Assembly: GCF_001606025.1 (NCBI RefSeq)
Contig: NZ_CP014945.1
Location: 2,914,001-2,978,000, forward strand
DNA from: Psychrobacter alimentarius
GTDB taxonomy: Bacteria > Pseudomonadota > Gammaproteobacteria > Pseudomonadales > Moraxellaceae
Reading direction: 5' to 3'
DNA: 64,000 nucleotides
Part shown: in pieces, positions 27,827 through 40,382 of the stretch
Layout: each line of letters starts with the position of its first letter
Position numbering within the stretch: position 1 is the stretch's first letter
Translations under genes and position numbers: made by a program
The notes under the pieces: model-generated
Database searches by the model: none
The model's input: the letters and a program-made list of their open reading frames with translations, nothing else
What the model was told of the DNA's origin: nothing

Positions 27827-30800
27827 TTAATTATCTTGATTTAACTCTTGAGCAAAGGCTTCATCAAAGCTAGCAAAGTCTTTAGTATCTGTGCTTGCAG
27901 TCATATCGAAAGCGGCATTCAGATCTTTATCTTGTAGCTTCTGATCTGCTTTTTCTTTACGTGTCTTATGATAAGCAAGACCTGTACCAGCAGGAATCAA
28001 GCGTCCAACAACCACGTTCTCTTTTAGGCCACGTAGCTCATCTACTTTACCAGTGACGGCAGCAGCAGTTAGTACACGTGTGGTTTCCTGGAACGAAGCC
28101 GCTGAGATAAAGCTTTCTGTTGCCAAGCTTGCTTTGGTAATACCAAGCAACTGACGCTCGTACTGTACTGGGAATTTATCTTCCGCTTCTAGCTTCGCGT
28201 TCAATGCTTTGATATCAGCATACTCGACTTGATCACCTTTAAAGTGACTTGAATCACCGCCATCAGTAATCTCAACTTTACGCAGCATCTGACGAATAAT
28301 AACTTCGATGTGCTTGTCGTTGATTTTTACGCCCTGCAAGCGATAAACGTCTTGCACTTCGTTAACGATATAATCAGCAAGTGCCGTCTGACCTTTCAAA
28401 CGTAAGATGTCATGCGGATTCTGTGGACCATCAGCAATAATCTCACCACGTGCTACTGTCTCGTTTTCAAAGACGTTGATTTGACGCCATTTCGGGATCA
28501 GTTCCTCATGAACCTCACCATCTTCATTGGTAATAATGAAGCGGTTTTTACCTTTAGTCTCTTTACCAAAGCTCACCACACCAGTCATTTCTGCCATGAT
28601 AGCGTGATCTTTTGGACGACGTGCTTCGAACAAGTCAGCAACACGTGGTAGACCACCGGTAATATCTTTCGTACCAGAAGAGGCTTGTGGCACACGGCCC
28701 AAGATTGAACCTGCTGCAACTTTTTCACCATCGCTGACGCGAATGATGGTTTCAGCTGGTAAGAAGTAAACCACTTCTTTACCTTCGTCCGTATTCAAGA
28801 TAATCGCAGGACGTAAGTCTTTGGCTGAGCTTGAACGATCGCGAGTCGCTAGAATCTCAAACGAGCTCATACCAGTCGCATCATCTACTTTCACAGTAGC
28901 AGTCATACCATCAGTGATGTCACTGAAGCGTGCTGTACCAGCGAATTCTGTGATAATTGGATGCGTATGCGGATCCCATTTTGCGATGGTTTGGCCACCT
29001 TCAACTTGCTCTTCGTCTTTTACAAGAACGCTTGAACCATACGGTACTTTATAGCGCTCACGCTCACGACCAAGCTCATCAGTCAAAGCAATTTCAGCTG
29101 AACGCGATACGATAACTAGATGACCGTCAGTATGCTGAACGGTTTTCATGTTTTCGAAATGCGCTTGACCAGCATTACGTACAGAGATGCTGTTGTCCAC
29201 AGATGCTGAGCTTGCAGCCCCGCCCACGTGGAAAGTACGCATGGTTAACTGAGTACCAGGCTCACCGATAGACTGGGCTGCCATAACACCGACAGACTCA
29301 CCGATGTTCACTTTATGACCACGAGCAAGGTCACGACCATAACACTGTGAACAAACGCCATGCTCAACATCACAAGTAATAACTGAACGTACCCAGATAT
29401 CATCGATTGCATTGTTATCAAGCACGTTTACCCAATGCTCATCAATCAAGGTACCAGCTGGAATCAAGACTTTTGATTCGTCATCATTGTAAGTCACATC
29501 GCGTGCAGTGACACGACCTAGTACCAATTCACCTAGCTTCTCAATGATTTCACCACCTTGGATATGTGGTTTCATGAGTAGGCCTTCTTCAGTACCACAA
29601 TCATCACTAGTGATAACCAAATCTTGTGCGACATCAACCAAACGACGCGTCAAATAACCTGAGTTAGCGGTTTTCAATGCTGTATCCGCTAGACCCTTAC
29701 GAGCACCGTGAGTTGAGATGAAGTACTGTAGTACAGTCAAACCTTCACGGAAGTTGGCTTTAATTGGTGTCTCGATGATTGAACCATCAGGTTTTGCCAT
29801 CAAACCACGCATACCTGCCAACTGACGAATCTGGGCTGCACTACCACGAGCACCAGAATCTGACATGATGAAGATCGAGTTGAATGACTTCTGCTCGTCT
29901 TCTTCACCTTGTGCGTTAATGACTTTGTCTGTTGCCAAGTTGTCCATCATCGCCTTAGCGACTTTGTCATTGGTACGTGACCAGATATCGACTACTTTGT
30001 TATAGCGCTCACCAGCCGTTACAAAGCCTTGCTCGAATTGATCTTCAATCTCGCGAACTTCGCCTTCTGCCACTTCGATGATTTGCTTTTTCAATGGCGG
30101 AATGACCATGTCATCGATACCGATAGACACACCTGATAGCGTTGCTTGTGCAAAACCAAGATACATCAATTGGTCAGCAAACATGACGCTTTCTTTCACG
30201 CCAACTTTACGGTAGCAAGAGTTGATCAGACGTGAAATATTTTTCTTCGTCATCTCTTGGTTACATTCATCAAACGACATACCTTTAGGCATGATGTTCC
30301 AGATCAACAAACGGCCAGCAACCGTTTCTTTCATACTAACTTCTTTGGTTTGGTTACCGTCTTCATCAATATGCGTCTCTGTAACACGCACTTTGATTTT
30401 AGCGTTCACATGCAAATCGTTTGAACCAATCGCACGCAATGCTTCATTAACGGTGGCAAAAATCATGCCCTCGCCTTTAGCATTGATTGATGAACGGCTA
30501 ATGTAATACAAACCCAATACCACATCCTGTGATGGTACGATGATTGGATCACCGTTCGCAGGAGACAAGATATTGTTAGTCGACATCATTAGCGCACGTG
30601 ATTCAAGCTGTGCTTCTAGGGTCAATGGCACGTGAACGGCCATTTGGTCACCATCAAAGTCAGCGTTGAACGCGGTACAAACGAGCGGATGCAACTGGAT
30701 TGCTTTACCTTCGATCAATACTGGCTCAAATGCCTGTAGACCCAAACGGTGAAGCGTTGGCGCACGGTTAAGTAGTACTGGATGCTCACGGATAACCATG

Positions 30801-32044
30801 GCCAGCATATCCCATACTTGTGGCTCTTCACGCTCTACCATCTTTTTGGCAGCTTTGATCGTTGTCGCTAACCCATGAGACAATAGCTTGTTATAAGTAA
30901 ATGGCTTGAATAGCTCAAGTGCCATTTTCTTAGGTAGACCACACTGATGTAGACGTAGTGTTGGACCTACAACGATGACCGAACGACCAGAATAGTCAAC
31001 ACGCTTACCAAGTAAGTTTTGACGGAAACGACCTTGCTTACCTTTGATCATATCAGCCAAAGATTTCAATGGACGCTTGTTACTGCCCGTAATCGCACGA
31101 CCGCGACGACCGTTATCAAGCAATGCATCCACTGACTCTTGCAACATACGTTTTTCGTTACGTACGATGATGTCAGGTGCGCTTAGCTCAAGCAGACGCT
31201 TTAGACGGTTGTTACGGTTGATAACGCGGCGATAAAGATCGTTTAGATCAGACGTCGCAAAACGACCGCCCTCTAGTGGGACTAGCGGACGCAAATCTGG
31301 TGGTAGTACTGGCAAGATATTCATTACCATCCACTCAGGCTTGTTATTAGAATCACGGAATGCTTCTAACAATTTAAGACGCTTAGACATCTTCTTAAGT
31401 TTAGTCTCAGAACCTGTTTGTGGGATCGCTTCACGCAGCTCATCAATCTCGATATCCATATCGATATCTTTTAATAAGTCTTGAACCGCTTCAGCACCCA
31501 TCTTGGCAGTGAATTCATCACCAAATTCTTCAAGCGCTTTGTAGTAATCTTCATCATCAAGCAATTGGTACTTCTCTAAAGAAGTCAAACCAGGCTCAGT
31601 GACAATGTAGCTTTCAAAATACAATACGCGCTCAATATCACGCAATGTCATGTCTAGCAATAGACCGATACGGCTTGGTAATGATTTTAAGAACCAAATG
31701 TGTGCAACTGGACTGGCTAGGTCGATATGACCCATGCGATCACGACGTACTTTAGCGGTAGTGACTTCAACGCCACATTTTTCACAGATAACGCCTTGGA
31801 ACTTACGACGCTTGTATTTACCACATAAGCACTCAAAGTCTTTTACTGGGCCAAAGATTTTGGCACAAAATAAGCCATCACGCTCAGGCTTAAACGTACG
31901 ATAATTAATGGTTTCAGGCTTTTTTACTTCGCCATGTGACCATGATTTAATCACGTCAGGTGAGGCTAAAGTAATTTGGATGCTATCAAACTCTAGGTTA
32001 CCGTTGCCGGCAGGGCTCTGCATGATATCGAGTAAATCTTTCAA
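27827..32044 (-). CDS. rpoC: RNA polymerase beta' subunit
   Basis: 1405 residues, the normal gammaproteobacterial size. The N-terminal zinc site is seen as CLCGKYK and ICEKCGVE. The catalytic Mg motif [12 protein letters not shown] lies at about residue 460. The second zinc site ([13 protein letters not shown]) and the bridge/trigger region ([13 protein letters not shown]) are intact. It is separated from rpoB by 152 bp without a clear terminator, so it should be cotranscribed with rpoB. Confidence 0.98.
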   Translation of the reverse strand: MKDLLDIMQSPAGNGNLEFDSIQITLASPDVIKSWSHGEVKKPETINYRTFKPERDGLFCAKIFGPVKDFECLCGKYKRRKFQGVICEKCGVEVTTAKVRRDRMGHIDLASPVAHIWFLKSLPSRIGLLLDMTLRDIERVLYFESYIVTEPGLTSLEKYQLLDDEDYYKALEEFGDEFTAKMGAEAVQDLLKDIDMDIEIDELREAIPQTGSETKLKKMSKRLKLLEAFRDSNNKPEWMVMNILPVLPPDLRPLVPLEGGRFATSDLNDLYRRVINRNNRLKRLLELSAPDIIVRNEKRMLQESVDALLDNGRRGRAITGSNKRPLKSLADMIKGKQGRFRQNLLGKRVDYSGRSVIVVGPTLRLHQCGLPKKMALELFKPFTYNKLLSHGLATTIKAAKKMVEREEPQVWDMLAMVIREHPVLLNRAPTLHRLGLQAFEPVLIEGKAIQLHPLVCTAFNADFDGDQMAVHVPLTLEAQLESRALMMSTNNILSPANGDPIIVPSQDVVLGLYYISRSSINAKGEGMIFATVNEALRAIGSNDLHVNAKIKVRVTETHIDEDGNQTKEVSMKETVAGRLLIWNIMPKGMSFDECNQEMTKKNISRLINSCYRKVGVKESVMFADQLMYLGFAQATLSGVSIGIDDMVIPPLKKQIIEVAEGEVREIEDQFEQGFVTAGERYNKVVDIWSRTNDKVAKAMMDNLATDKVINAQGEEDEQKSFNSIFIMSDSGARGSAAQIRQLAGMRGLMAKPDGSIIETPIKANFREGLTVLQYFISTHGARKGLADTALKTANSGYLTRRLVDVAQDLVITSDDCGTEEGLLMKPHIQGGEIIEKLGELVLGRVTARDVTYNDDESKVLIPAGTLIDEHWVNVLDNNAIDDIWVRSVITCDVEHGVCSQCYGRDLARGHKVNIGESVGVMAAQSIGEPGTQLTMRTFHVGGAASSASVDNSISVRNAGQAHFENMKTVQHTDGHLVIVSRSAEIALTDELGRERERYKVPYGSSVLVKDEEQVEGGQTIAKWDPHTHPIITEFAGTARFSDITDGMTATVKVDDATGMSSFEILATRDRSSSAKDLRPAIILNTDEGKEVVYFLPAETIIRVSDGEKVAAGSILGRVPQASSGTKDITGGLPRVADLFEARRPKDHAIMAEMTGVVSFGKETKGKNRFIITNEDGEVHEELIPKWRQINVFENETVARGEIIADGPQNPHDILRLKGQTALADYIVNEVQDVYRLQGVKINDKHIEVIIRQMLRKVEITDGGDSSHFKGDQVEYADIKALNAKLEAEDKFPVQYERQLLGITKASLATESFISAASFQETTRVLTAAAVTGKVDELRGLKENVVVGRLIPAGTGLAYHKTRKEKADQKLQDKDLNAAFDMTASTDTKDFASFDEAFAQELNQDN

Positions 32045-32196
32045 GTTGCTTCTCCGTTATCTTTATAATCATCTGACTGCAATCTGTTGACGCAGATAAG
32101 ATGAATGAAGGCAATGAATAGGGTTGAGACAAATTACTAAAAGCAGCAGCAATGACGCGTACTGCCTTTAGTGGACAACTAAGTTAGACAATGGGT

Positions 32197-35100
32197 TTAG
32201 TTGCTTTGTTTTAACTCAATATTAATACCCAGTGATTTGATTTCTTTGGTCAGTACGTTAAACGACTCAGGCATACCTGGATCCATGTACTGCTCACCAT
32301 CAACGATGTTTTTGTACATACGTGTACGGCCTTCAACGTCATCCGACTTCACAGTCAGCATCTCTTGCAACGTATAAGTCGCGCCATAAGCTTCTAGTGC
32401 CCAGACTTCCATCTCACCGAAACGCTGACCACCGAACTGTGCTTTACCGCCGAGTGGCTGCTGCGTTACTAGTGAGTAAGAACCTGTTGAACGCGCATGC
32501 ATTTTGTCATCAACCAAATGGTTCAACTTGAGCATATACATGTAGCCAACGGTCACTTTGCGGTCAAATTTCTGACCAGTACGACCATCATACAATGTCT
32601 GCTGACCATCGCGATCCATACCAGCAAGCTCTAACAGGTCTTTGACTTGGCTTTCTCTTGCGCCATCAAATACTGCTGTGCCCATCGGGACACCGCCACG
32701 TAAATTGTCTGCTAGCGCCATGATGTCATCATCACTCAAGCTATCGAGATCAACTTGCTCACCGCCGACTTGGTTATAGATTTTGTCCAAGAAGTCACGT
32801 AGCTCTTTGATGGCTGCTTGAGATTTAAGCATACCATCAATCTTCTCGCCCAAACCTTTTGCTGCCATACCTAAATGCGTCTCTAGAACCTGACCAATGT
32901 TCATACGAGAAGGTACACCAAGTGGGTTCAATACGATGTCAACGGTATTACCATTTTCATCATAAGGCATGTCTTCAACTGGCATGATGCGTGACACGAC
33001 ACCTTTGTTACCATGACGACCAGCCATCTTATCACCAGGCTGAATACGACGCTTAACCGCTAGATATACTTTAACGATTTTCTGTACGCCATGTTGTAAG
33101 TCATCACCAGCGGTCAATTTGCGTTTTTTCTCAGCAAACTTCACATCGATGTCTTTTTGCTTATCAACCAAGTAATCAGCGATTTGCGTTAGACGCTCAG
33201 AGATTTCTTCTTCTACTGGCTGGATATCAAGCAATGTCTCAAGGCTCATATCTTTCATATCAGCTAACGCCATTACTGTACCAGCCTTTAGACCAGCACC
33301 GCCGCTGACTTTTTGGCCATCTAATAGATTACCAATACGACCACGTGCTGCTTCTTCAAAGATACGTAGCTCTTCTTTTAAATCTTTGCGATAGCTATCA
33401 AGCTGCGATTTTTCAATCGCTCTTGCGCGTGCGTCTTTTTCAACGCCATCACGGGTGAAGACCTGTACATCAATAACCGTACCTTTACTTGAAGTCGGTA
33501 CGCGTAGTGACGTGTCTTTCACATCAGCCGCTTTTTCACCAAAGATAGCCCGTAGTAGTTTCTCTTCTGGCGTCAGTTGCGTTTCACCTTTTGGCGTCAC
33601 TTTACCAACTAGAATGTCGCCTGCGTCAACTTCAGCACCGATATAAACAATACCTGCTTCATCAAGACTTGATAATGCCGCTTCACCAACGTTTGGAATA
33701 TCAGCAGTGATCTCTTCTGTACCTAGCTTGGTATCACGAGCCACACACGTCAATTCTTGAATATGAATCGTAGTGAAACGATCTTCTTTAACCACTTTTT
33801 CAGATAGCAAGATTGAATCTTCGAAGTTGTAACCATTCCACGGCATAAATGCGATGCGGATGTTCTGACCCAGAGCTAGCTCGCCAAGATCCGTTGATGG
33901 ACCATCAGCCAAGATATCACCCAAAGCGATTTCATCACCTTGGTTAACGATGATACGTTGGTTGATACAAGTGTTCTGGTTAGAGCGCGTGTATTTGATC
34001 AAGTTATAGATATCGATACCCGCTTCACCAGCAATCATCTCGTCTTCATTGACACGAACCACGATACGTGAGGCATCAACATCTTCGATCACACCGCCAC
34101 GCTTAGCGATCACACAAACACCAGAGTCACGAGCAACGTGACGCTCCATACCAGTACCTACTAACGGCTTATCAGCACGTAGCGTAGGAACTGCCTGACG
34201 CTGCATGTTCGAACCCATCAAGGCACGGTTAGCATCATCATGCTCTAGGAACGGAATCAGACCTGCTGCAACCGATACTACCTGACTTGGTGACACATCC
34301 ATATGCGTCACTTTTTCTGGTGGCATACGGACGAATTCACCATAGCTACGCACACTGACCATCTCATCAGACAACGCGCCTTCTGCGGTTACTGGTGAAT
34401 CAGCCTGTGCAATGACCGTACCGACTTCTTCAATCGCTGATAAATATTCAATAACGTCAGTCACTTTACCATCAACCACACGGCGATAAGGGGTTTCTAG
34501 GAAACCAAAGCTGTTGGTTTTAGCAAACGTCGCTAGCGAGTTGATCAGACCAATGTTTGGACCTTCAGGCGTCTCAATCGGGCACACACGGCCATAATGC
34601 GTATCATGTACGTCACGTACTTCAAAGCCTGCGCGTTCACGAGTCAAACCACCTGGTCCTAATGCTGATACACGGCGTTTATGGGTAACTTCAGACAACG
34701 GGTTGTTCTGATCCATAAACTGTGACAACTGGCTTGAACCAAAGAATTCTTTCACCGCGGCCGCTACCGGCTTAGAGTTAATCAAATCTTGTGGCGACAA
34801 GTTGTCTGATTCCGCTGAGCTTAAACGCTCTTTTACTGCACGCTCAACACGTACTAAACCCACACGGAATTGGTTTTCTGCCATCTCGCCAACTGAACGA
34901 ATACGGCGGTTACCTAGATGGTCAATATCATCAACATCACCGCGACCATTACGAATCTCAATCAGCTCTTTTAACACATTGACGATATCGTCATTGGTTA
35001 ATACGCTGCGTTCGCGCTGAATATCAGGATCATCCGTGTTATCGAATTCTAAACCAAGACGACGGTTAAATTTCATACGACCGACATTCGACAAGTCATA

Positions 35101-36315
35101 ACGGTCTGCGTTGAAGAACATGCTTTCAAATAATTTTTCAGCAGTCTCAACCGTTGGTGGCTCACCTGGACGCATTACTTTATAGATTTCAATCAATGCT
35201 TCTTCGCGAGTTGACGTGCTATCAGCGCGAATCGTATCGGCAATATAACTACCTTGATCGATATCATTGGTGAATAGGATGCTAAATTCTTTAATAGCAC
35301 CACTCGCTTCAAACGAGTTCAATTTAACCAATAGTTCGTGATCAATTAACGTGTTTGCTTTTGCAATCACTTCGTCATTAACAACGATATCTTCTGCCAA
35401 AATGCGCTCATACAGATACTCATCAGGCACAGCAATTTTCGTCATACCCGCTTCTTCAAGCTGACGAATACGGCGTGCGTTGATACGCTTACCTTGCTCT
35501 ACCAATACATCACCTTCAGGTGACACGATATCAAATTGAGCCATCTCACCACGTAAGCGGTCAGCGACTAAATCAATTTCGAACTGCTCTTCGCCTTTAT
35601 AAACAGCAACTTTATCAAAGAACAAATCTAAGATTTCAGAAGTCGTCAAACCTAGTGCACGTAGAATGATTGAAGCCAGTAGCTTACGGCGACGGTCAAT
35701 ACGAGCAAATACTAAGTCTTTGGCATCGAATTCAAAATCTAACCAAGAACCACGGTAAGGGATAATACGTGCGTTATAAAGCACTTTACCACTTGAGTGT
35801 GACTTGCCTTTATCATGGTCAAAGAAGACACCTGGCGAACGATGTAGCTGTGATACGATTACACGCTCAGTACCATTGATGATGAAAGTACCGTTAGCCG
35901 TCATTAAAGGCATCTCGCCCATGTAAACGCTTTGCTCACGGATGTCTTTGATAGCGGCTTTGCTATCTTTGTCTTTGCTGTCTTTGTCTTTGATGATCAA
36001 ACGAATTTTGACACGCATCGGCGCAGCAAACGTTGAACCACGTAAGATACACTCACGCTCATCAAATTCAGGCGTGCCTAAATAGTACTCAACAAATTGT
36101 AACTCAGCATTACCAGAGTGACTCTCAATTGGGAAAATAGAGGAATACGCAGCTTGCAAACCAGTATTCTCACGAGCTTTTGGCTTTTTATGCTCTTGCA
36201 AAAATTGCTCGTAAGAATCTACTTGAATAGACAGCAAATAGGGAATGTCCATCACAGTGGGCAATTCAGCAAAACTTTTGCGAATACGCTTTTTTTCAGT
36301 ATAAGAATATGCCAT
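32197..36315 (-). CDS. rpoB: RNA polymerase beta subunit
   Basis: 1372 residues. The rifampicin pocket reads [18 protein letters not shown] then SALGPGG, i.e. wild-type at the usual resistance positions. The [14 protein letters not shown] loop appears as [12 protein letters not shown]. The end is [10 protein letters not shown]. In most gammaproteobacteria rpoB follows rplL in one operon with a partial attenuator. Here 737 bp with two terminators lie between, so rpoB very likely has its own promoter. Confidence 0.98.
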   Translation of the reverse strand: MAYSYTEKKRIRKSFAELPTVMDIPYLLSIQVDSYEQFLQEHKKPKARENTGLQAAYSSIFPIESHSGNAELQFVEYYLGTPEFDERECILRGSTFAAPMRVKIRLIIKDKDSKDKDSKAAIKDIREQSVYMGEMPLMTANGTFIINGTERVIVSQLHRSPGVFFDHDKGKSHSSGKVLYNARIIPYRGSWLDFEFDAKDLVFARIDRRRKLLASIILRALGLTTSEILDLFFDKVAVYKGEEQFEIDLVADRLRGEMAQFDIVSPEGDVLVEQGKRINARRIRQLEEAGMTKIAVPDEYLYERILAEDIVVNDEVIAKANTLIDHELLVKLNSFEASGAIKEFSILFTNDIDQGSYIADTIRADSTSTREEALIEIYKVMRPGEPPTVETAEKLFESMFFNADRYDLSNVGRMKFNRRLGLEFDNTDDPDIQRERSVLTNDDIVNVLKELIEIRNGRGDVDDIDHLGNRRIRSVGEMAENQFRVGLVRVERAVKERLSSAESDNLSPQDLINSKPVAAAVKEFFGSSQLSQFMDQNNPLSEVTHKRRVSALGPGGLTRERAGFEVRDVHDTHYGRVCPIETPEGPNIGLINSLATFAKTNSFGFLETPYRRVVDGKVTDVIEYLSAIEEVGTVIAQADSPVTAEGALSDEMVSVRSYGEFVRMPPEKVTHMDVSPSQVVSVAAGLIPFLEHDDANRALMGSNMQRQAVPTLRADKPLVGTGMERHVARDSGVCVIAKRGGVIEDVDASRIVVRVNEDEMIAGEAGIDIYNLIKYTRSNQNTCINQRIIVNQGDEIALGDILADGPSTDLGELALGQNIRIAFMPWNGYNFEDSILLSEKVVKEDRFTTIHIQELTCVARDTKLGTEEITADIPNVGEAALSSLDEAGIVYIGAEVDAGDILVGKVTPKGETQLTPEEKLLRAIFGEKAADVKDTSLRVPTSSKGTVIDVQVFTRDGVEKDARARAIEKSQLDSYRKDLKEELRIFEEAARGRIGNLLDGQKVSGGAGLKAGTVMALADMKDMSLETLLDIQPVEEEISERLTQIADYLVDKQKDIDVKFAEKKRKLTAGDDLQHGVQKIVKVYLAVKRRIQPGDKMAGRHGNKGVVSRIMPVEDMPYDENGNTVDIVLNPLGVPSRMNIGQVLETHLGMAAKGLGEKIDGMLKSQAAIKELRDFLDKIYNQVGGEQVDLDSLSDDDIMALADNLRGGVPMGTAVFDGARESQVKDLLELAGMDRDGQQTLYDGRTGQKFDRKVTVGYMYMLKLNHLVDDKMHARSTGSYSLVTQQPLGGKAQFGGQRFGEMEVWALEAYGATYTLQEMLTVKSDDVEGRTRMYKNIVDGEQYMDPGMPESFNVLTKEIKSLGINIELKQSN

Positions 36316-36838
36316 CGAGAGTCCTTACAGTAAACGTGGAAACAAATTAAAAGCGTGGCCAGCATGCATAAATACGATGCAAACTGAGCGACGTAAACGA
36401 TAATACAAAACAGGTGTTCGTGTTCAACTCATATTTTTTGTCACTTATCACTTCACTAACCAGTGTGTATTTAGCACACCTCATTCAATCTTATAATCGG
36501 TATATGAACCCATCTATATAGATGCGCATACCGAAGAATTCAACCTAATACAAACTATTGCCTTTAGGGCTTAACTTTCTAGTATATTTATGAAAAAATA
36601 ATTTTTACTAAAATTTTGAACAATTTGTCATCAAAACTGACATGATCGTATTAGCCAGTTCATCACCAAAACTGATATCGTCGCTGGTATAAACCGTCTT
36701 TAAGCCTATGCAATGACAGCAAACCATGCTAAATAGATAATCTAATATCAACAGTTTTCAGAATTAATAATAATTGGGATAACTATAACTTTTAGAATCA
36801 GTATAAACTATAGTGTTAATGGGAAAGCATGCAGACAC
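36316..36838 (-). promoter_or_regulatory. long rpoB upstream region with probable promoter
   Basis: About 520 bp without a gene between the second terminator and rpoB. It is strongly AT-rich. On the minus strand a good -10 element TATACT occurs at 36581-36586, but no good -35 was found 16-18 bp upstream of it. A promoter must exist here if the terminators at 36839-37038 work. The rest shows nothing recognisable. Confidence 0.35.
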
Positions 36839-36870
36839 AAAAAAATGCCAAACATCTACGGACGTTTAGC
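36839..36870 (-). terminator. second terminator between rplL and rpoB
   Basis: A 10-bp stem with two G-U pairs on the minus strand (36861-36870 with 36847-36856) has a 4-nt loop and is followed by A and T7. Confidence 0.7.
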
Positions 36871-37000
36871 TTATTTAACTGATTTCAAAAACTGGCATGT
36901 GTGCTTGCATGTATATCGTCTGTCCTTTTGATGGGTATCCACCGTGTTGTTGCATACGTATGTTGGCAGACACAAAAGGTCAAGCTACAAATTATAGTAA

Positions 37001-37038
37001 AAAAAAGCTGGCAATGCAAGGCATTACCAGCTTTTTTT
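37001..37038 (-). terminator. terminator or attenuator directly after rplL
   Basis: A long hairpin: AAGCTGG (37005-37011) pairs with CCAGCTT (37027-37033), extended inwards by AATGC/GCATT with one mismatch, and has a 3-nt loop. A run of T follows on the minus strand. It starts 15 bp after the rplL stop. Confidence 0.88.
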
Positions 37039-37052
37039 GTACAGTGTTAAAC

Positions 37053-37424
37053 TTATTTTAGTTCAACAGTTGCACCAGCTTCTTCAAGTTTCTTTTTCAA
37101 CTCTTCAGCTTCAGCTTTAGATGCGCCTTCTTTGATTGGAGCTGGAGCGCTTTCAACCAAATCTTTCGCTTCTTTTAGGCCAAGACCAGTAGCTTCACGT
37201 ACAGCTTTAATTACGCCAACTTTCTTCTCGCCAAAGCTAGCAAGAACAACGTCAAACTCGTCTTTTTCTTCAACAGCAGCAGCAGGACCAGCAGCAGCAG
37301 GTGCAGCAGCAGCAACAGCAGCTGTTACGCCGAACTTTTCTTCCATGTCGCTGATTAACTCAACGATATCCATTACTGACATTTCAGCGATTGCGTTTAA
37401 CACATCATCTTTAGATAGTGCCAT
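37053..37424 (-). CDS. rplL: ribosomal protein bL12 (L7/L12)
   Basis: A 123-residue acidic stalk protein present in multiple copies on L10, which recruits the translational GTPases. The N-terminal dimerisation domain ([17 protein letters not shown]), Ala/Pro-rich hinge (about 40-55) and C-terminal factor-binding domain ([20 protein letters not shown]) are complete. It follows rplJ by 132 bp. Confidence 0.98.
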   Translation of the reverse strand: MALSKDDVLNAIAEMSVMDIVELISDMEEKFGVTAAVAAAAPAAAGPAAAVEEKDEFDVVLASFGEKKVGVIKAVREATGLGLKEAKDLVESAPAPIKEGASKAEAEELKKKLEEAGATVELK

Positions 37425-37556
37425 GAGAACTCTCCGTTATCTGATAAAAATTAATTGATTCTAATATCGCTTTGATTGATTGCCACAATTTCAAATAGGT
37501 ATGGCAATAAAATTCAACCAAAATTAGCGATGTTAAAGTTACGTTAAAACAAGCAA

Positions 37557-38084
37557 TTAAGCAGCTTCTTTTGCGTCTTTGATTGCCGCTACAGTGCGAA
37601 CGAACTTGCCAGGAACAGCGTTCATAGTCTGGACAAGCTTGGTCACTGGTGCATTCATAGTAGCCATCAAGATAGAGATTGCTTCGTCGCGAGTTGGTAG
37701 CTTCGATACGCGCTCTAGCTCTTCTGGACCATAAACTTCACCACCGACTGATACTAATTTGGTCTCTAAAGCTTTGTTATCTTTGCTAAAGTCGAAAACG
37801 ACTCTCGCTGCAGATCCCAAGTCTTCCATAGAGAAAGCCAAAAGTAGTGGACCAGTCATACGGTCTGACATGCTCTCAAACTTAGTGCCTTCAAAAGCGC
37901 GTTTTGCTAGTGTATTTTTCACCACTTTTAAAACAACACCTTTATCACGAGCTTGTTCGCGAAGCTGAGTAAGCTTAGCAACACCAATTCCGTGATACTC
38001 GGCAGCTACTGCTGAGTAAGCATTAGCAGCAACTTCAGACACTTCAGCCACAACTTGTTGTTTTTGCTCTAGCGTTAATGCCAT
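37557..38084 (-). CDS. rplJ: ribosomal protein uL10
   Basis: The 175-residue base of the L7/L12 stalk. The N-terminal rRNA-binding domain starts LTLEQKQQVVAEVSEV. The C-terminal helix that carries L7/L12 dimers ends the chain. AAAGGAGT about 7 nt before the ATG is a strong ribosome site. In relatives L10(L12)4 binds the rplJ leader and represses translation; the long leader here fits such control. Confidence 0.97.
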   Translation of the reverse strand: MALTLEQKQQVVAEVSEVAANAYSAVAAEYHGIGVAKLTQLREQARDKGVVLKVVKNTLAKRAFEGTKFESMSDRMTGPLLLAFSMEDLGSAARVVFDFSKDNKALETKLVSVGGEVYGPEELERVSKLPTRDEAISILMATMNAPVTKLVQTMNAVPGKFVRTVAAIKDAKEAA

Positions 38085-38558
38085 AAGTTGACTCCTTTAA
38101 TCTTATCAATCGGCTTATTATAAGAGTGCTCAAAACCGAAGTTTTTATGCGCTCAAATTATAAGCTAGGACTGACTTGATACGACACATTACCAGCGGAT
38201 TCAATTAATAAAAAAGCATCTACTGGTAACGACTGATTACGGCACCGTTATCAGAATGACGTTGAGTAATAGTTTGAAGACTGTATAAACAATCATATCG
38301 CCCTATTCGCTCGTGTCTTAAACTGTGTGGGCCACCGTCTGCGTAGGACAACTAAGATTTTCATCTGTCGTCGATTAACAAAAGTGACTCAATATCATAT
38401 TTAACCATTCGAAAATTGTTATTTATGACGCTAAACCACCTTCTACCTACGGTCTTAGACAGCGTAGTAAACACTACGCTGACCTAATTTTTTAAATATG
38501 GTTTGTGCTCATCATTCAAAATATTTGATGTTCAAATACTTAAAGATAGAGACTTTAA
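38085..38558 (-). promoter_or_regulatory. rplJ leader region (probable L10 autoregulatory leader)
   Basis: 474 bp between rplA and rplJ with no gene. By position it should contain the L10 leader RNA known from other gammaproteobacteria; I could not confirm the kink-turn binding site by eye. Two hairpins are visible. One (GGTC/GACC outer, AGCGTAGT/ACTACGCT inner) spans 38451-38484, just after rplA. The other, at 38210-38258, is followed by a T-run and listed separately. Confidence 0.45.
38210..38258 (-). terminator. attenuator-like hairpin upstream of rplJ
   Basis: On the minus strand CTGATAACG (38254-38246) pairs with CGTTACCAG (38231-38223), 8 of 9 matched. CAT/ATG can extend the stem across a short bulge. 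T6 follows at 38215-38210, a few bases from the base of the stem. It lies about 125 bp before the rplJ start. Confidence 0.45.
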
Positions 38559-39260
38559 TTATTTTGCAGTACGATAAGGAACAGCATCGATCGTTAGACC
38601 AGGGCCCATCGTGCTAGACAAGGTAATTTTCTTAATGAAAGTACCTTTAGAAGTAGCAGGCTTAGCACGCTTTAGATCAGAAATAATCGCTTGCGCGTTT
38701 TGCTCGATTTGCTCAGCAGTGAAACCAATTTGGCCGATAGTTGCATGGATGATACCAGCTTTATCAACACGGTACTGTGCTTGACCCGCTTTCGCGTTAG
38801 TCACAGCTTCAGCAACGTTTGGCGTTACCGTACCAACTTTTGGGTTAGGCATTAGGCCACGAGGACCTAGGATTGTACCCAATTGACCAACAACACGCAT
38901 AGCATCTGGAGCGGCGATAACAACATCAAAGTCCATGTTACCGGCTTTGATTTCTTCTGCTAGGTCTTCAAAACCAACGATATCTGCACCAGCTTCTTTG
39001 GCGGCTTCAGCAGCAGCACCTTGAGCGAATACAGCAACGCGTTTGGTTTTACCAGTACCAGCAGGTAAGTTAGTTGCACCACGAACCACTTGATCAGATT
39101 TACGTGGGTCAACGCCCAAGTTTACTGCGATATCAATAGACTCTTTGAATTTTAGTGCTGGCAAATCGTTTAGGATTTGAACTGCTTCTTCAAGAGTGTA
39201 TTGCTTTTCGTTATCAATACGGCTTTGAATTTCTTTTTGACGTTTGGTTAGCTTAGACAT
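38559..39260 (-). CDS. rplA: ribosomal protein uL1
   Basis: 233 residues, normal length. It forms the mobile L1 stalk at the E site and in E. coli represses its own operon. Conserved segments are [31 protein letters not shown] and [11 protein letters not shown]. Its ATG overlaps the rplK stop by one base (TAATG), giving tight coupling with rplK. Confidence 0.98.
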   Translation of the reverse strand: MSKLTKRQKEIQSRIDNEKQYTLEEAVQILNDLPALKFKESIDIAVNLGVDPRKSDQVVRGATNLPAGTGKTKRVAVFAQGAAAEAAKEAGADIVGFEDLAEEIKAGNMDFDVVIAAPDAMRVVGQLGTILGPRGLMPNPKVGTVTPNVAEAVTNAKAGQAQYRVDKAGIIHATIGQIGFTAEQIEQNAQAIISDLKRAKPATSKGTFIKKITLSSTMGPGLTIDAVPYRTAK

Positions 39261-39691
39261 TATACACCCTCCACGGTAATACCCATTGAACGTGCAGTAC
39301 CAGCGATGGTACGGACAGCAGCATCAAGATCAGCAGCAGTTAAGTCTGCATTCTTGGTCTTAACAATTTCTTCTAGTTGTGCACGGTCAACTTTACCGAC
39401 TTTAGCGGTGTTTGGTGTACCTGAACCTTTAGCAATACCAGCAGCTTTACGTAGTAAATACGCAGCTGGTGGTGACTTCATGATGAAGGTAAAAGACTTA
39501 TCGCTGTATACAGTGATCTCAGTTGGGATCGGTAGACCTGGCTCTTGGCCTGAGGTCGCAGCGTTAAATTCTTTACAGAACGCCATGATGTTCACGCCTT
39601 TTTGACCCAATGCTGGACCAATTGGTGGTGAAGGATTTGCTTTGCCTGCAGGCACTTGCAGTTTGATGTAACCATCAATCTTCTTAGCCAT
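39260..39691 (-). CDS. rplK: ribosomal protein uL11
   Basis: A 143-residue protein of the GTPase-associated centre, binding the 23S rRNA thiostrepton region. [20 protein letters not shown] with the conserved proline helix, and the C-terminal RNA-binding domain ([12 protein letters not shown]), are intact. It follows nusG by 90 bp in the usual secE-nusG-rplK-rplA order. Confidence 0.98.
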   Translation of the reverse strand: MAKKIDGYIKLQVPAGKANPSPPIGPALGQKGVNIMAFCKEFNAATSGQEPGLPIPTEITVYSDKSFTFIMKSPPAAYLLRKAAGIAKGSGTPNTAKVGKVDRAQLEEIVKTKNADLTAADLDAAVRTIAGTARSMGITVEGV

Positions 39692-39781
39692 GATACTCTC
39701 CTAAATGGGTAATAGCGCCAAATCAACGTGGTATATACCTAATTGACTAACAGCTCCCCGGTTGATGAACTTTTTGCTGGT

Positions 39782-40312
39782 TTAGTCTAGCTTTTCAACT
39801 TTGCTAAACTCAAGTTCGACCTGAGTCGGTCGATTAAATACGTTTACGGTCAAATGTAATTTAGATTTCTCGTAATCCACCTTTTCAACCAACCCTTTAA
39901 AGTCAGTAAATGGACCATCAATAACCAACAGCTCTTCGCCCGGCTCAAATAGCGTTTTAGGACGTGGGTCAGTTTCAGTTTGATTGAGACGATTTAAAAT
40001 ACGATCAGCTTCTACTTGCGTGATAGGTGCAGGTGTTTCAGGCGTACCGCCAATGAAACCCATGATACGGGGACAGTCTTTGACAATATGCCAAGTGTTG
40101 TCGTTCATTTCCATTTGGATCAATACATAACCTGGAAAAAACTTACGCTCACTCTTACGCTTCTTGCCGTCTTTCATTTCGACGACTTCTTCAGTAGGAA
40201 CCAATACATCACCGAATGACTCAGCAAAGTCACTACGGTTAATACGATCAGTTAATGAACGTTGTACTTGCTTTTCATATCCTGAAAACGCTTGAACAAT
40301 ATACCAACGCAT
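39782..40312 (-). CDS. nusG: transcription termination/antitermination factor NusG
   Basis: 176 residues. NusG binds the RNA polymerase clamp with its N-terminal NGN domain ([26 protein letters not shown]) and contacts Rho or S10 with its C-terminal KOW domain ([22 protein letters not shown]). It lies 70 bp downstream of secE. Confidence 0.97.
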   Translation of the reverse strand: MRWYIVQAFSGYEKQVQRSLTDRINRSDFAESFGDVLVPTEEVVEMKDGKKRKSERKFFPGYVLIQMEMNDNTWHIVKDCPRIMGFIGGTPETPAPITQVEADRILNRLNQTETDPRPKTLFEPGEELLVIDGPFTDFKGLVEKVDYEKSKLHLTVNVFNRPTQVELEFSKVEKLD

Positions 40313-40382
40313 ATCACGCTCCTGATCATTATAAATAAGTCGTTATAGGTAAATCTCTGTTACTAGTCACTAATACGTGCTA

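Noticed and set aside
37261..37330. Repetitive GCA/GCT-rich tract
   Set aside because: It is the Ala/Pro hinge of ribosomal protein L7/L12, not a separate repeat.
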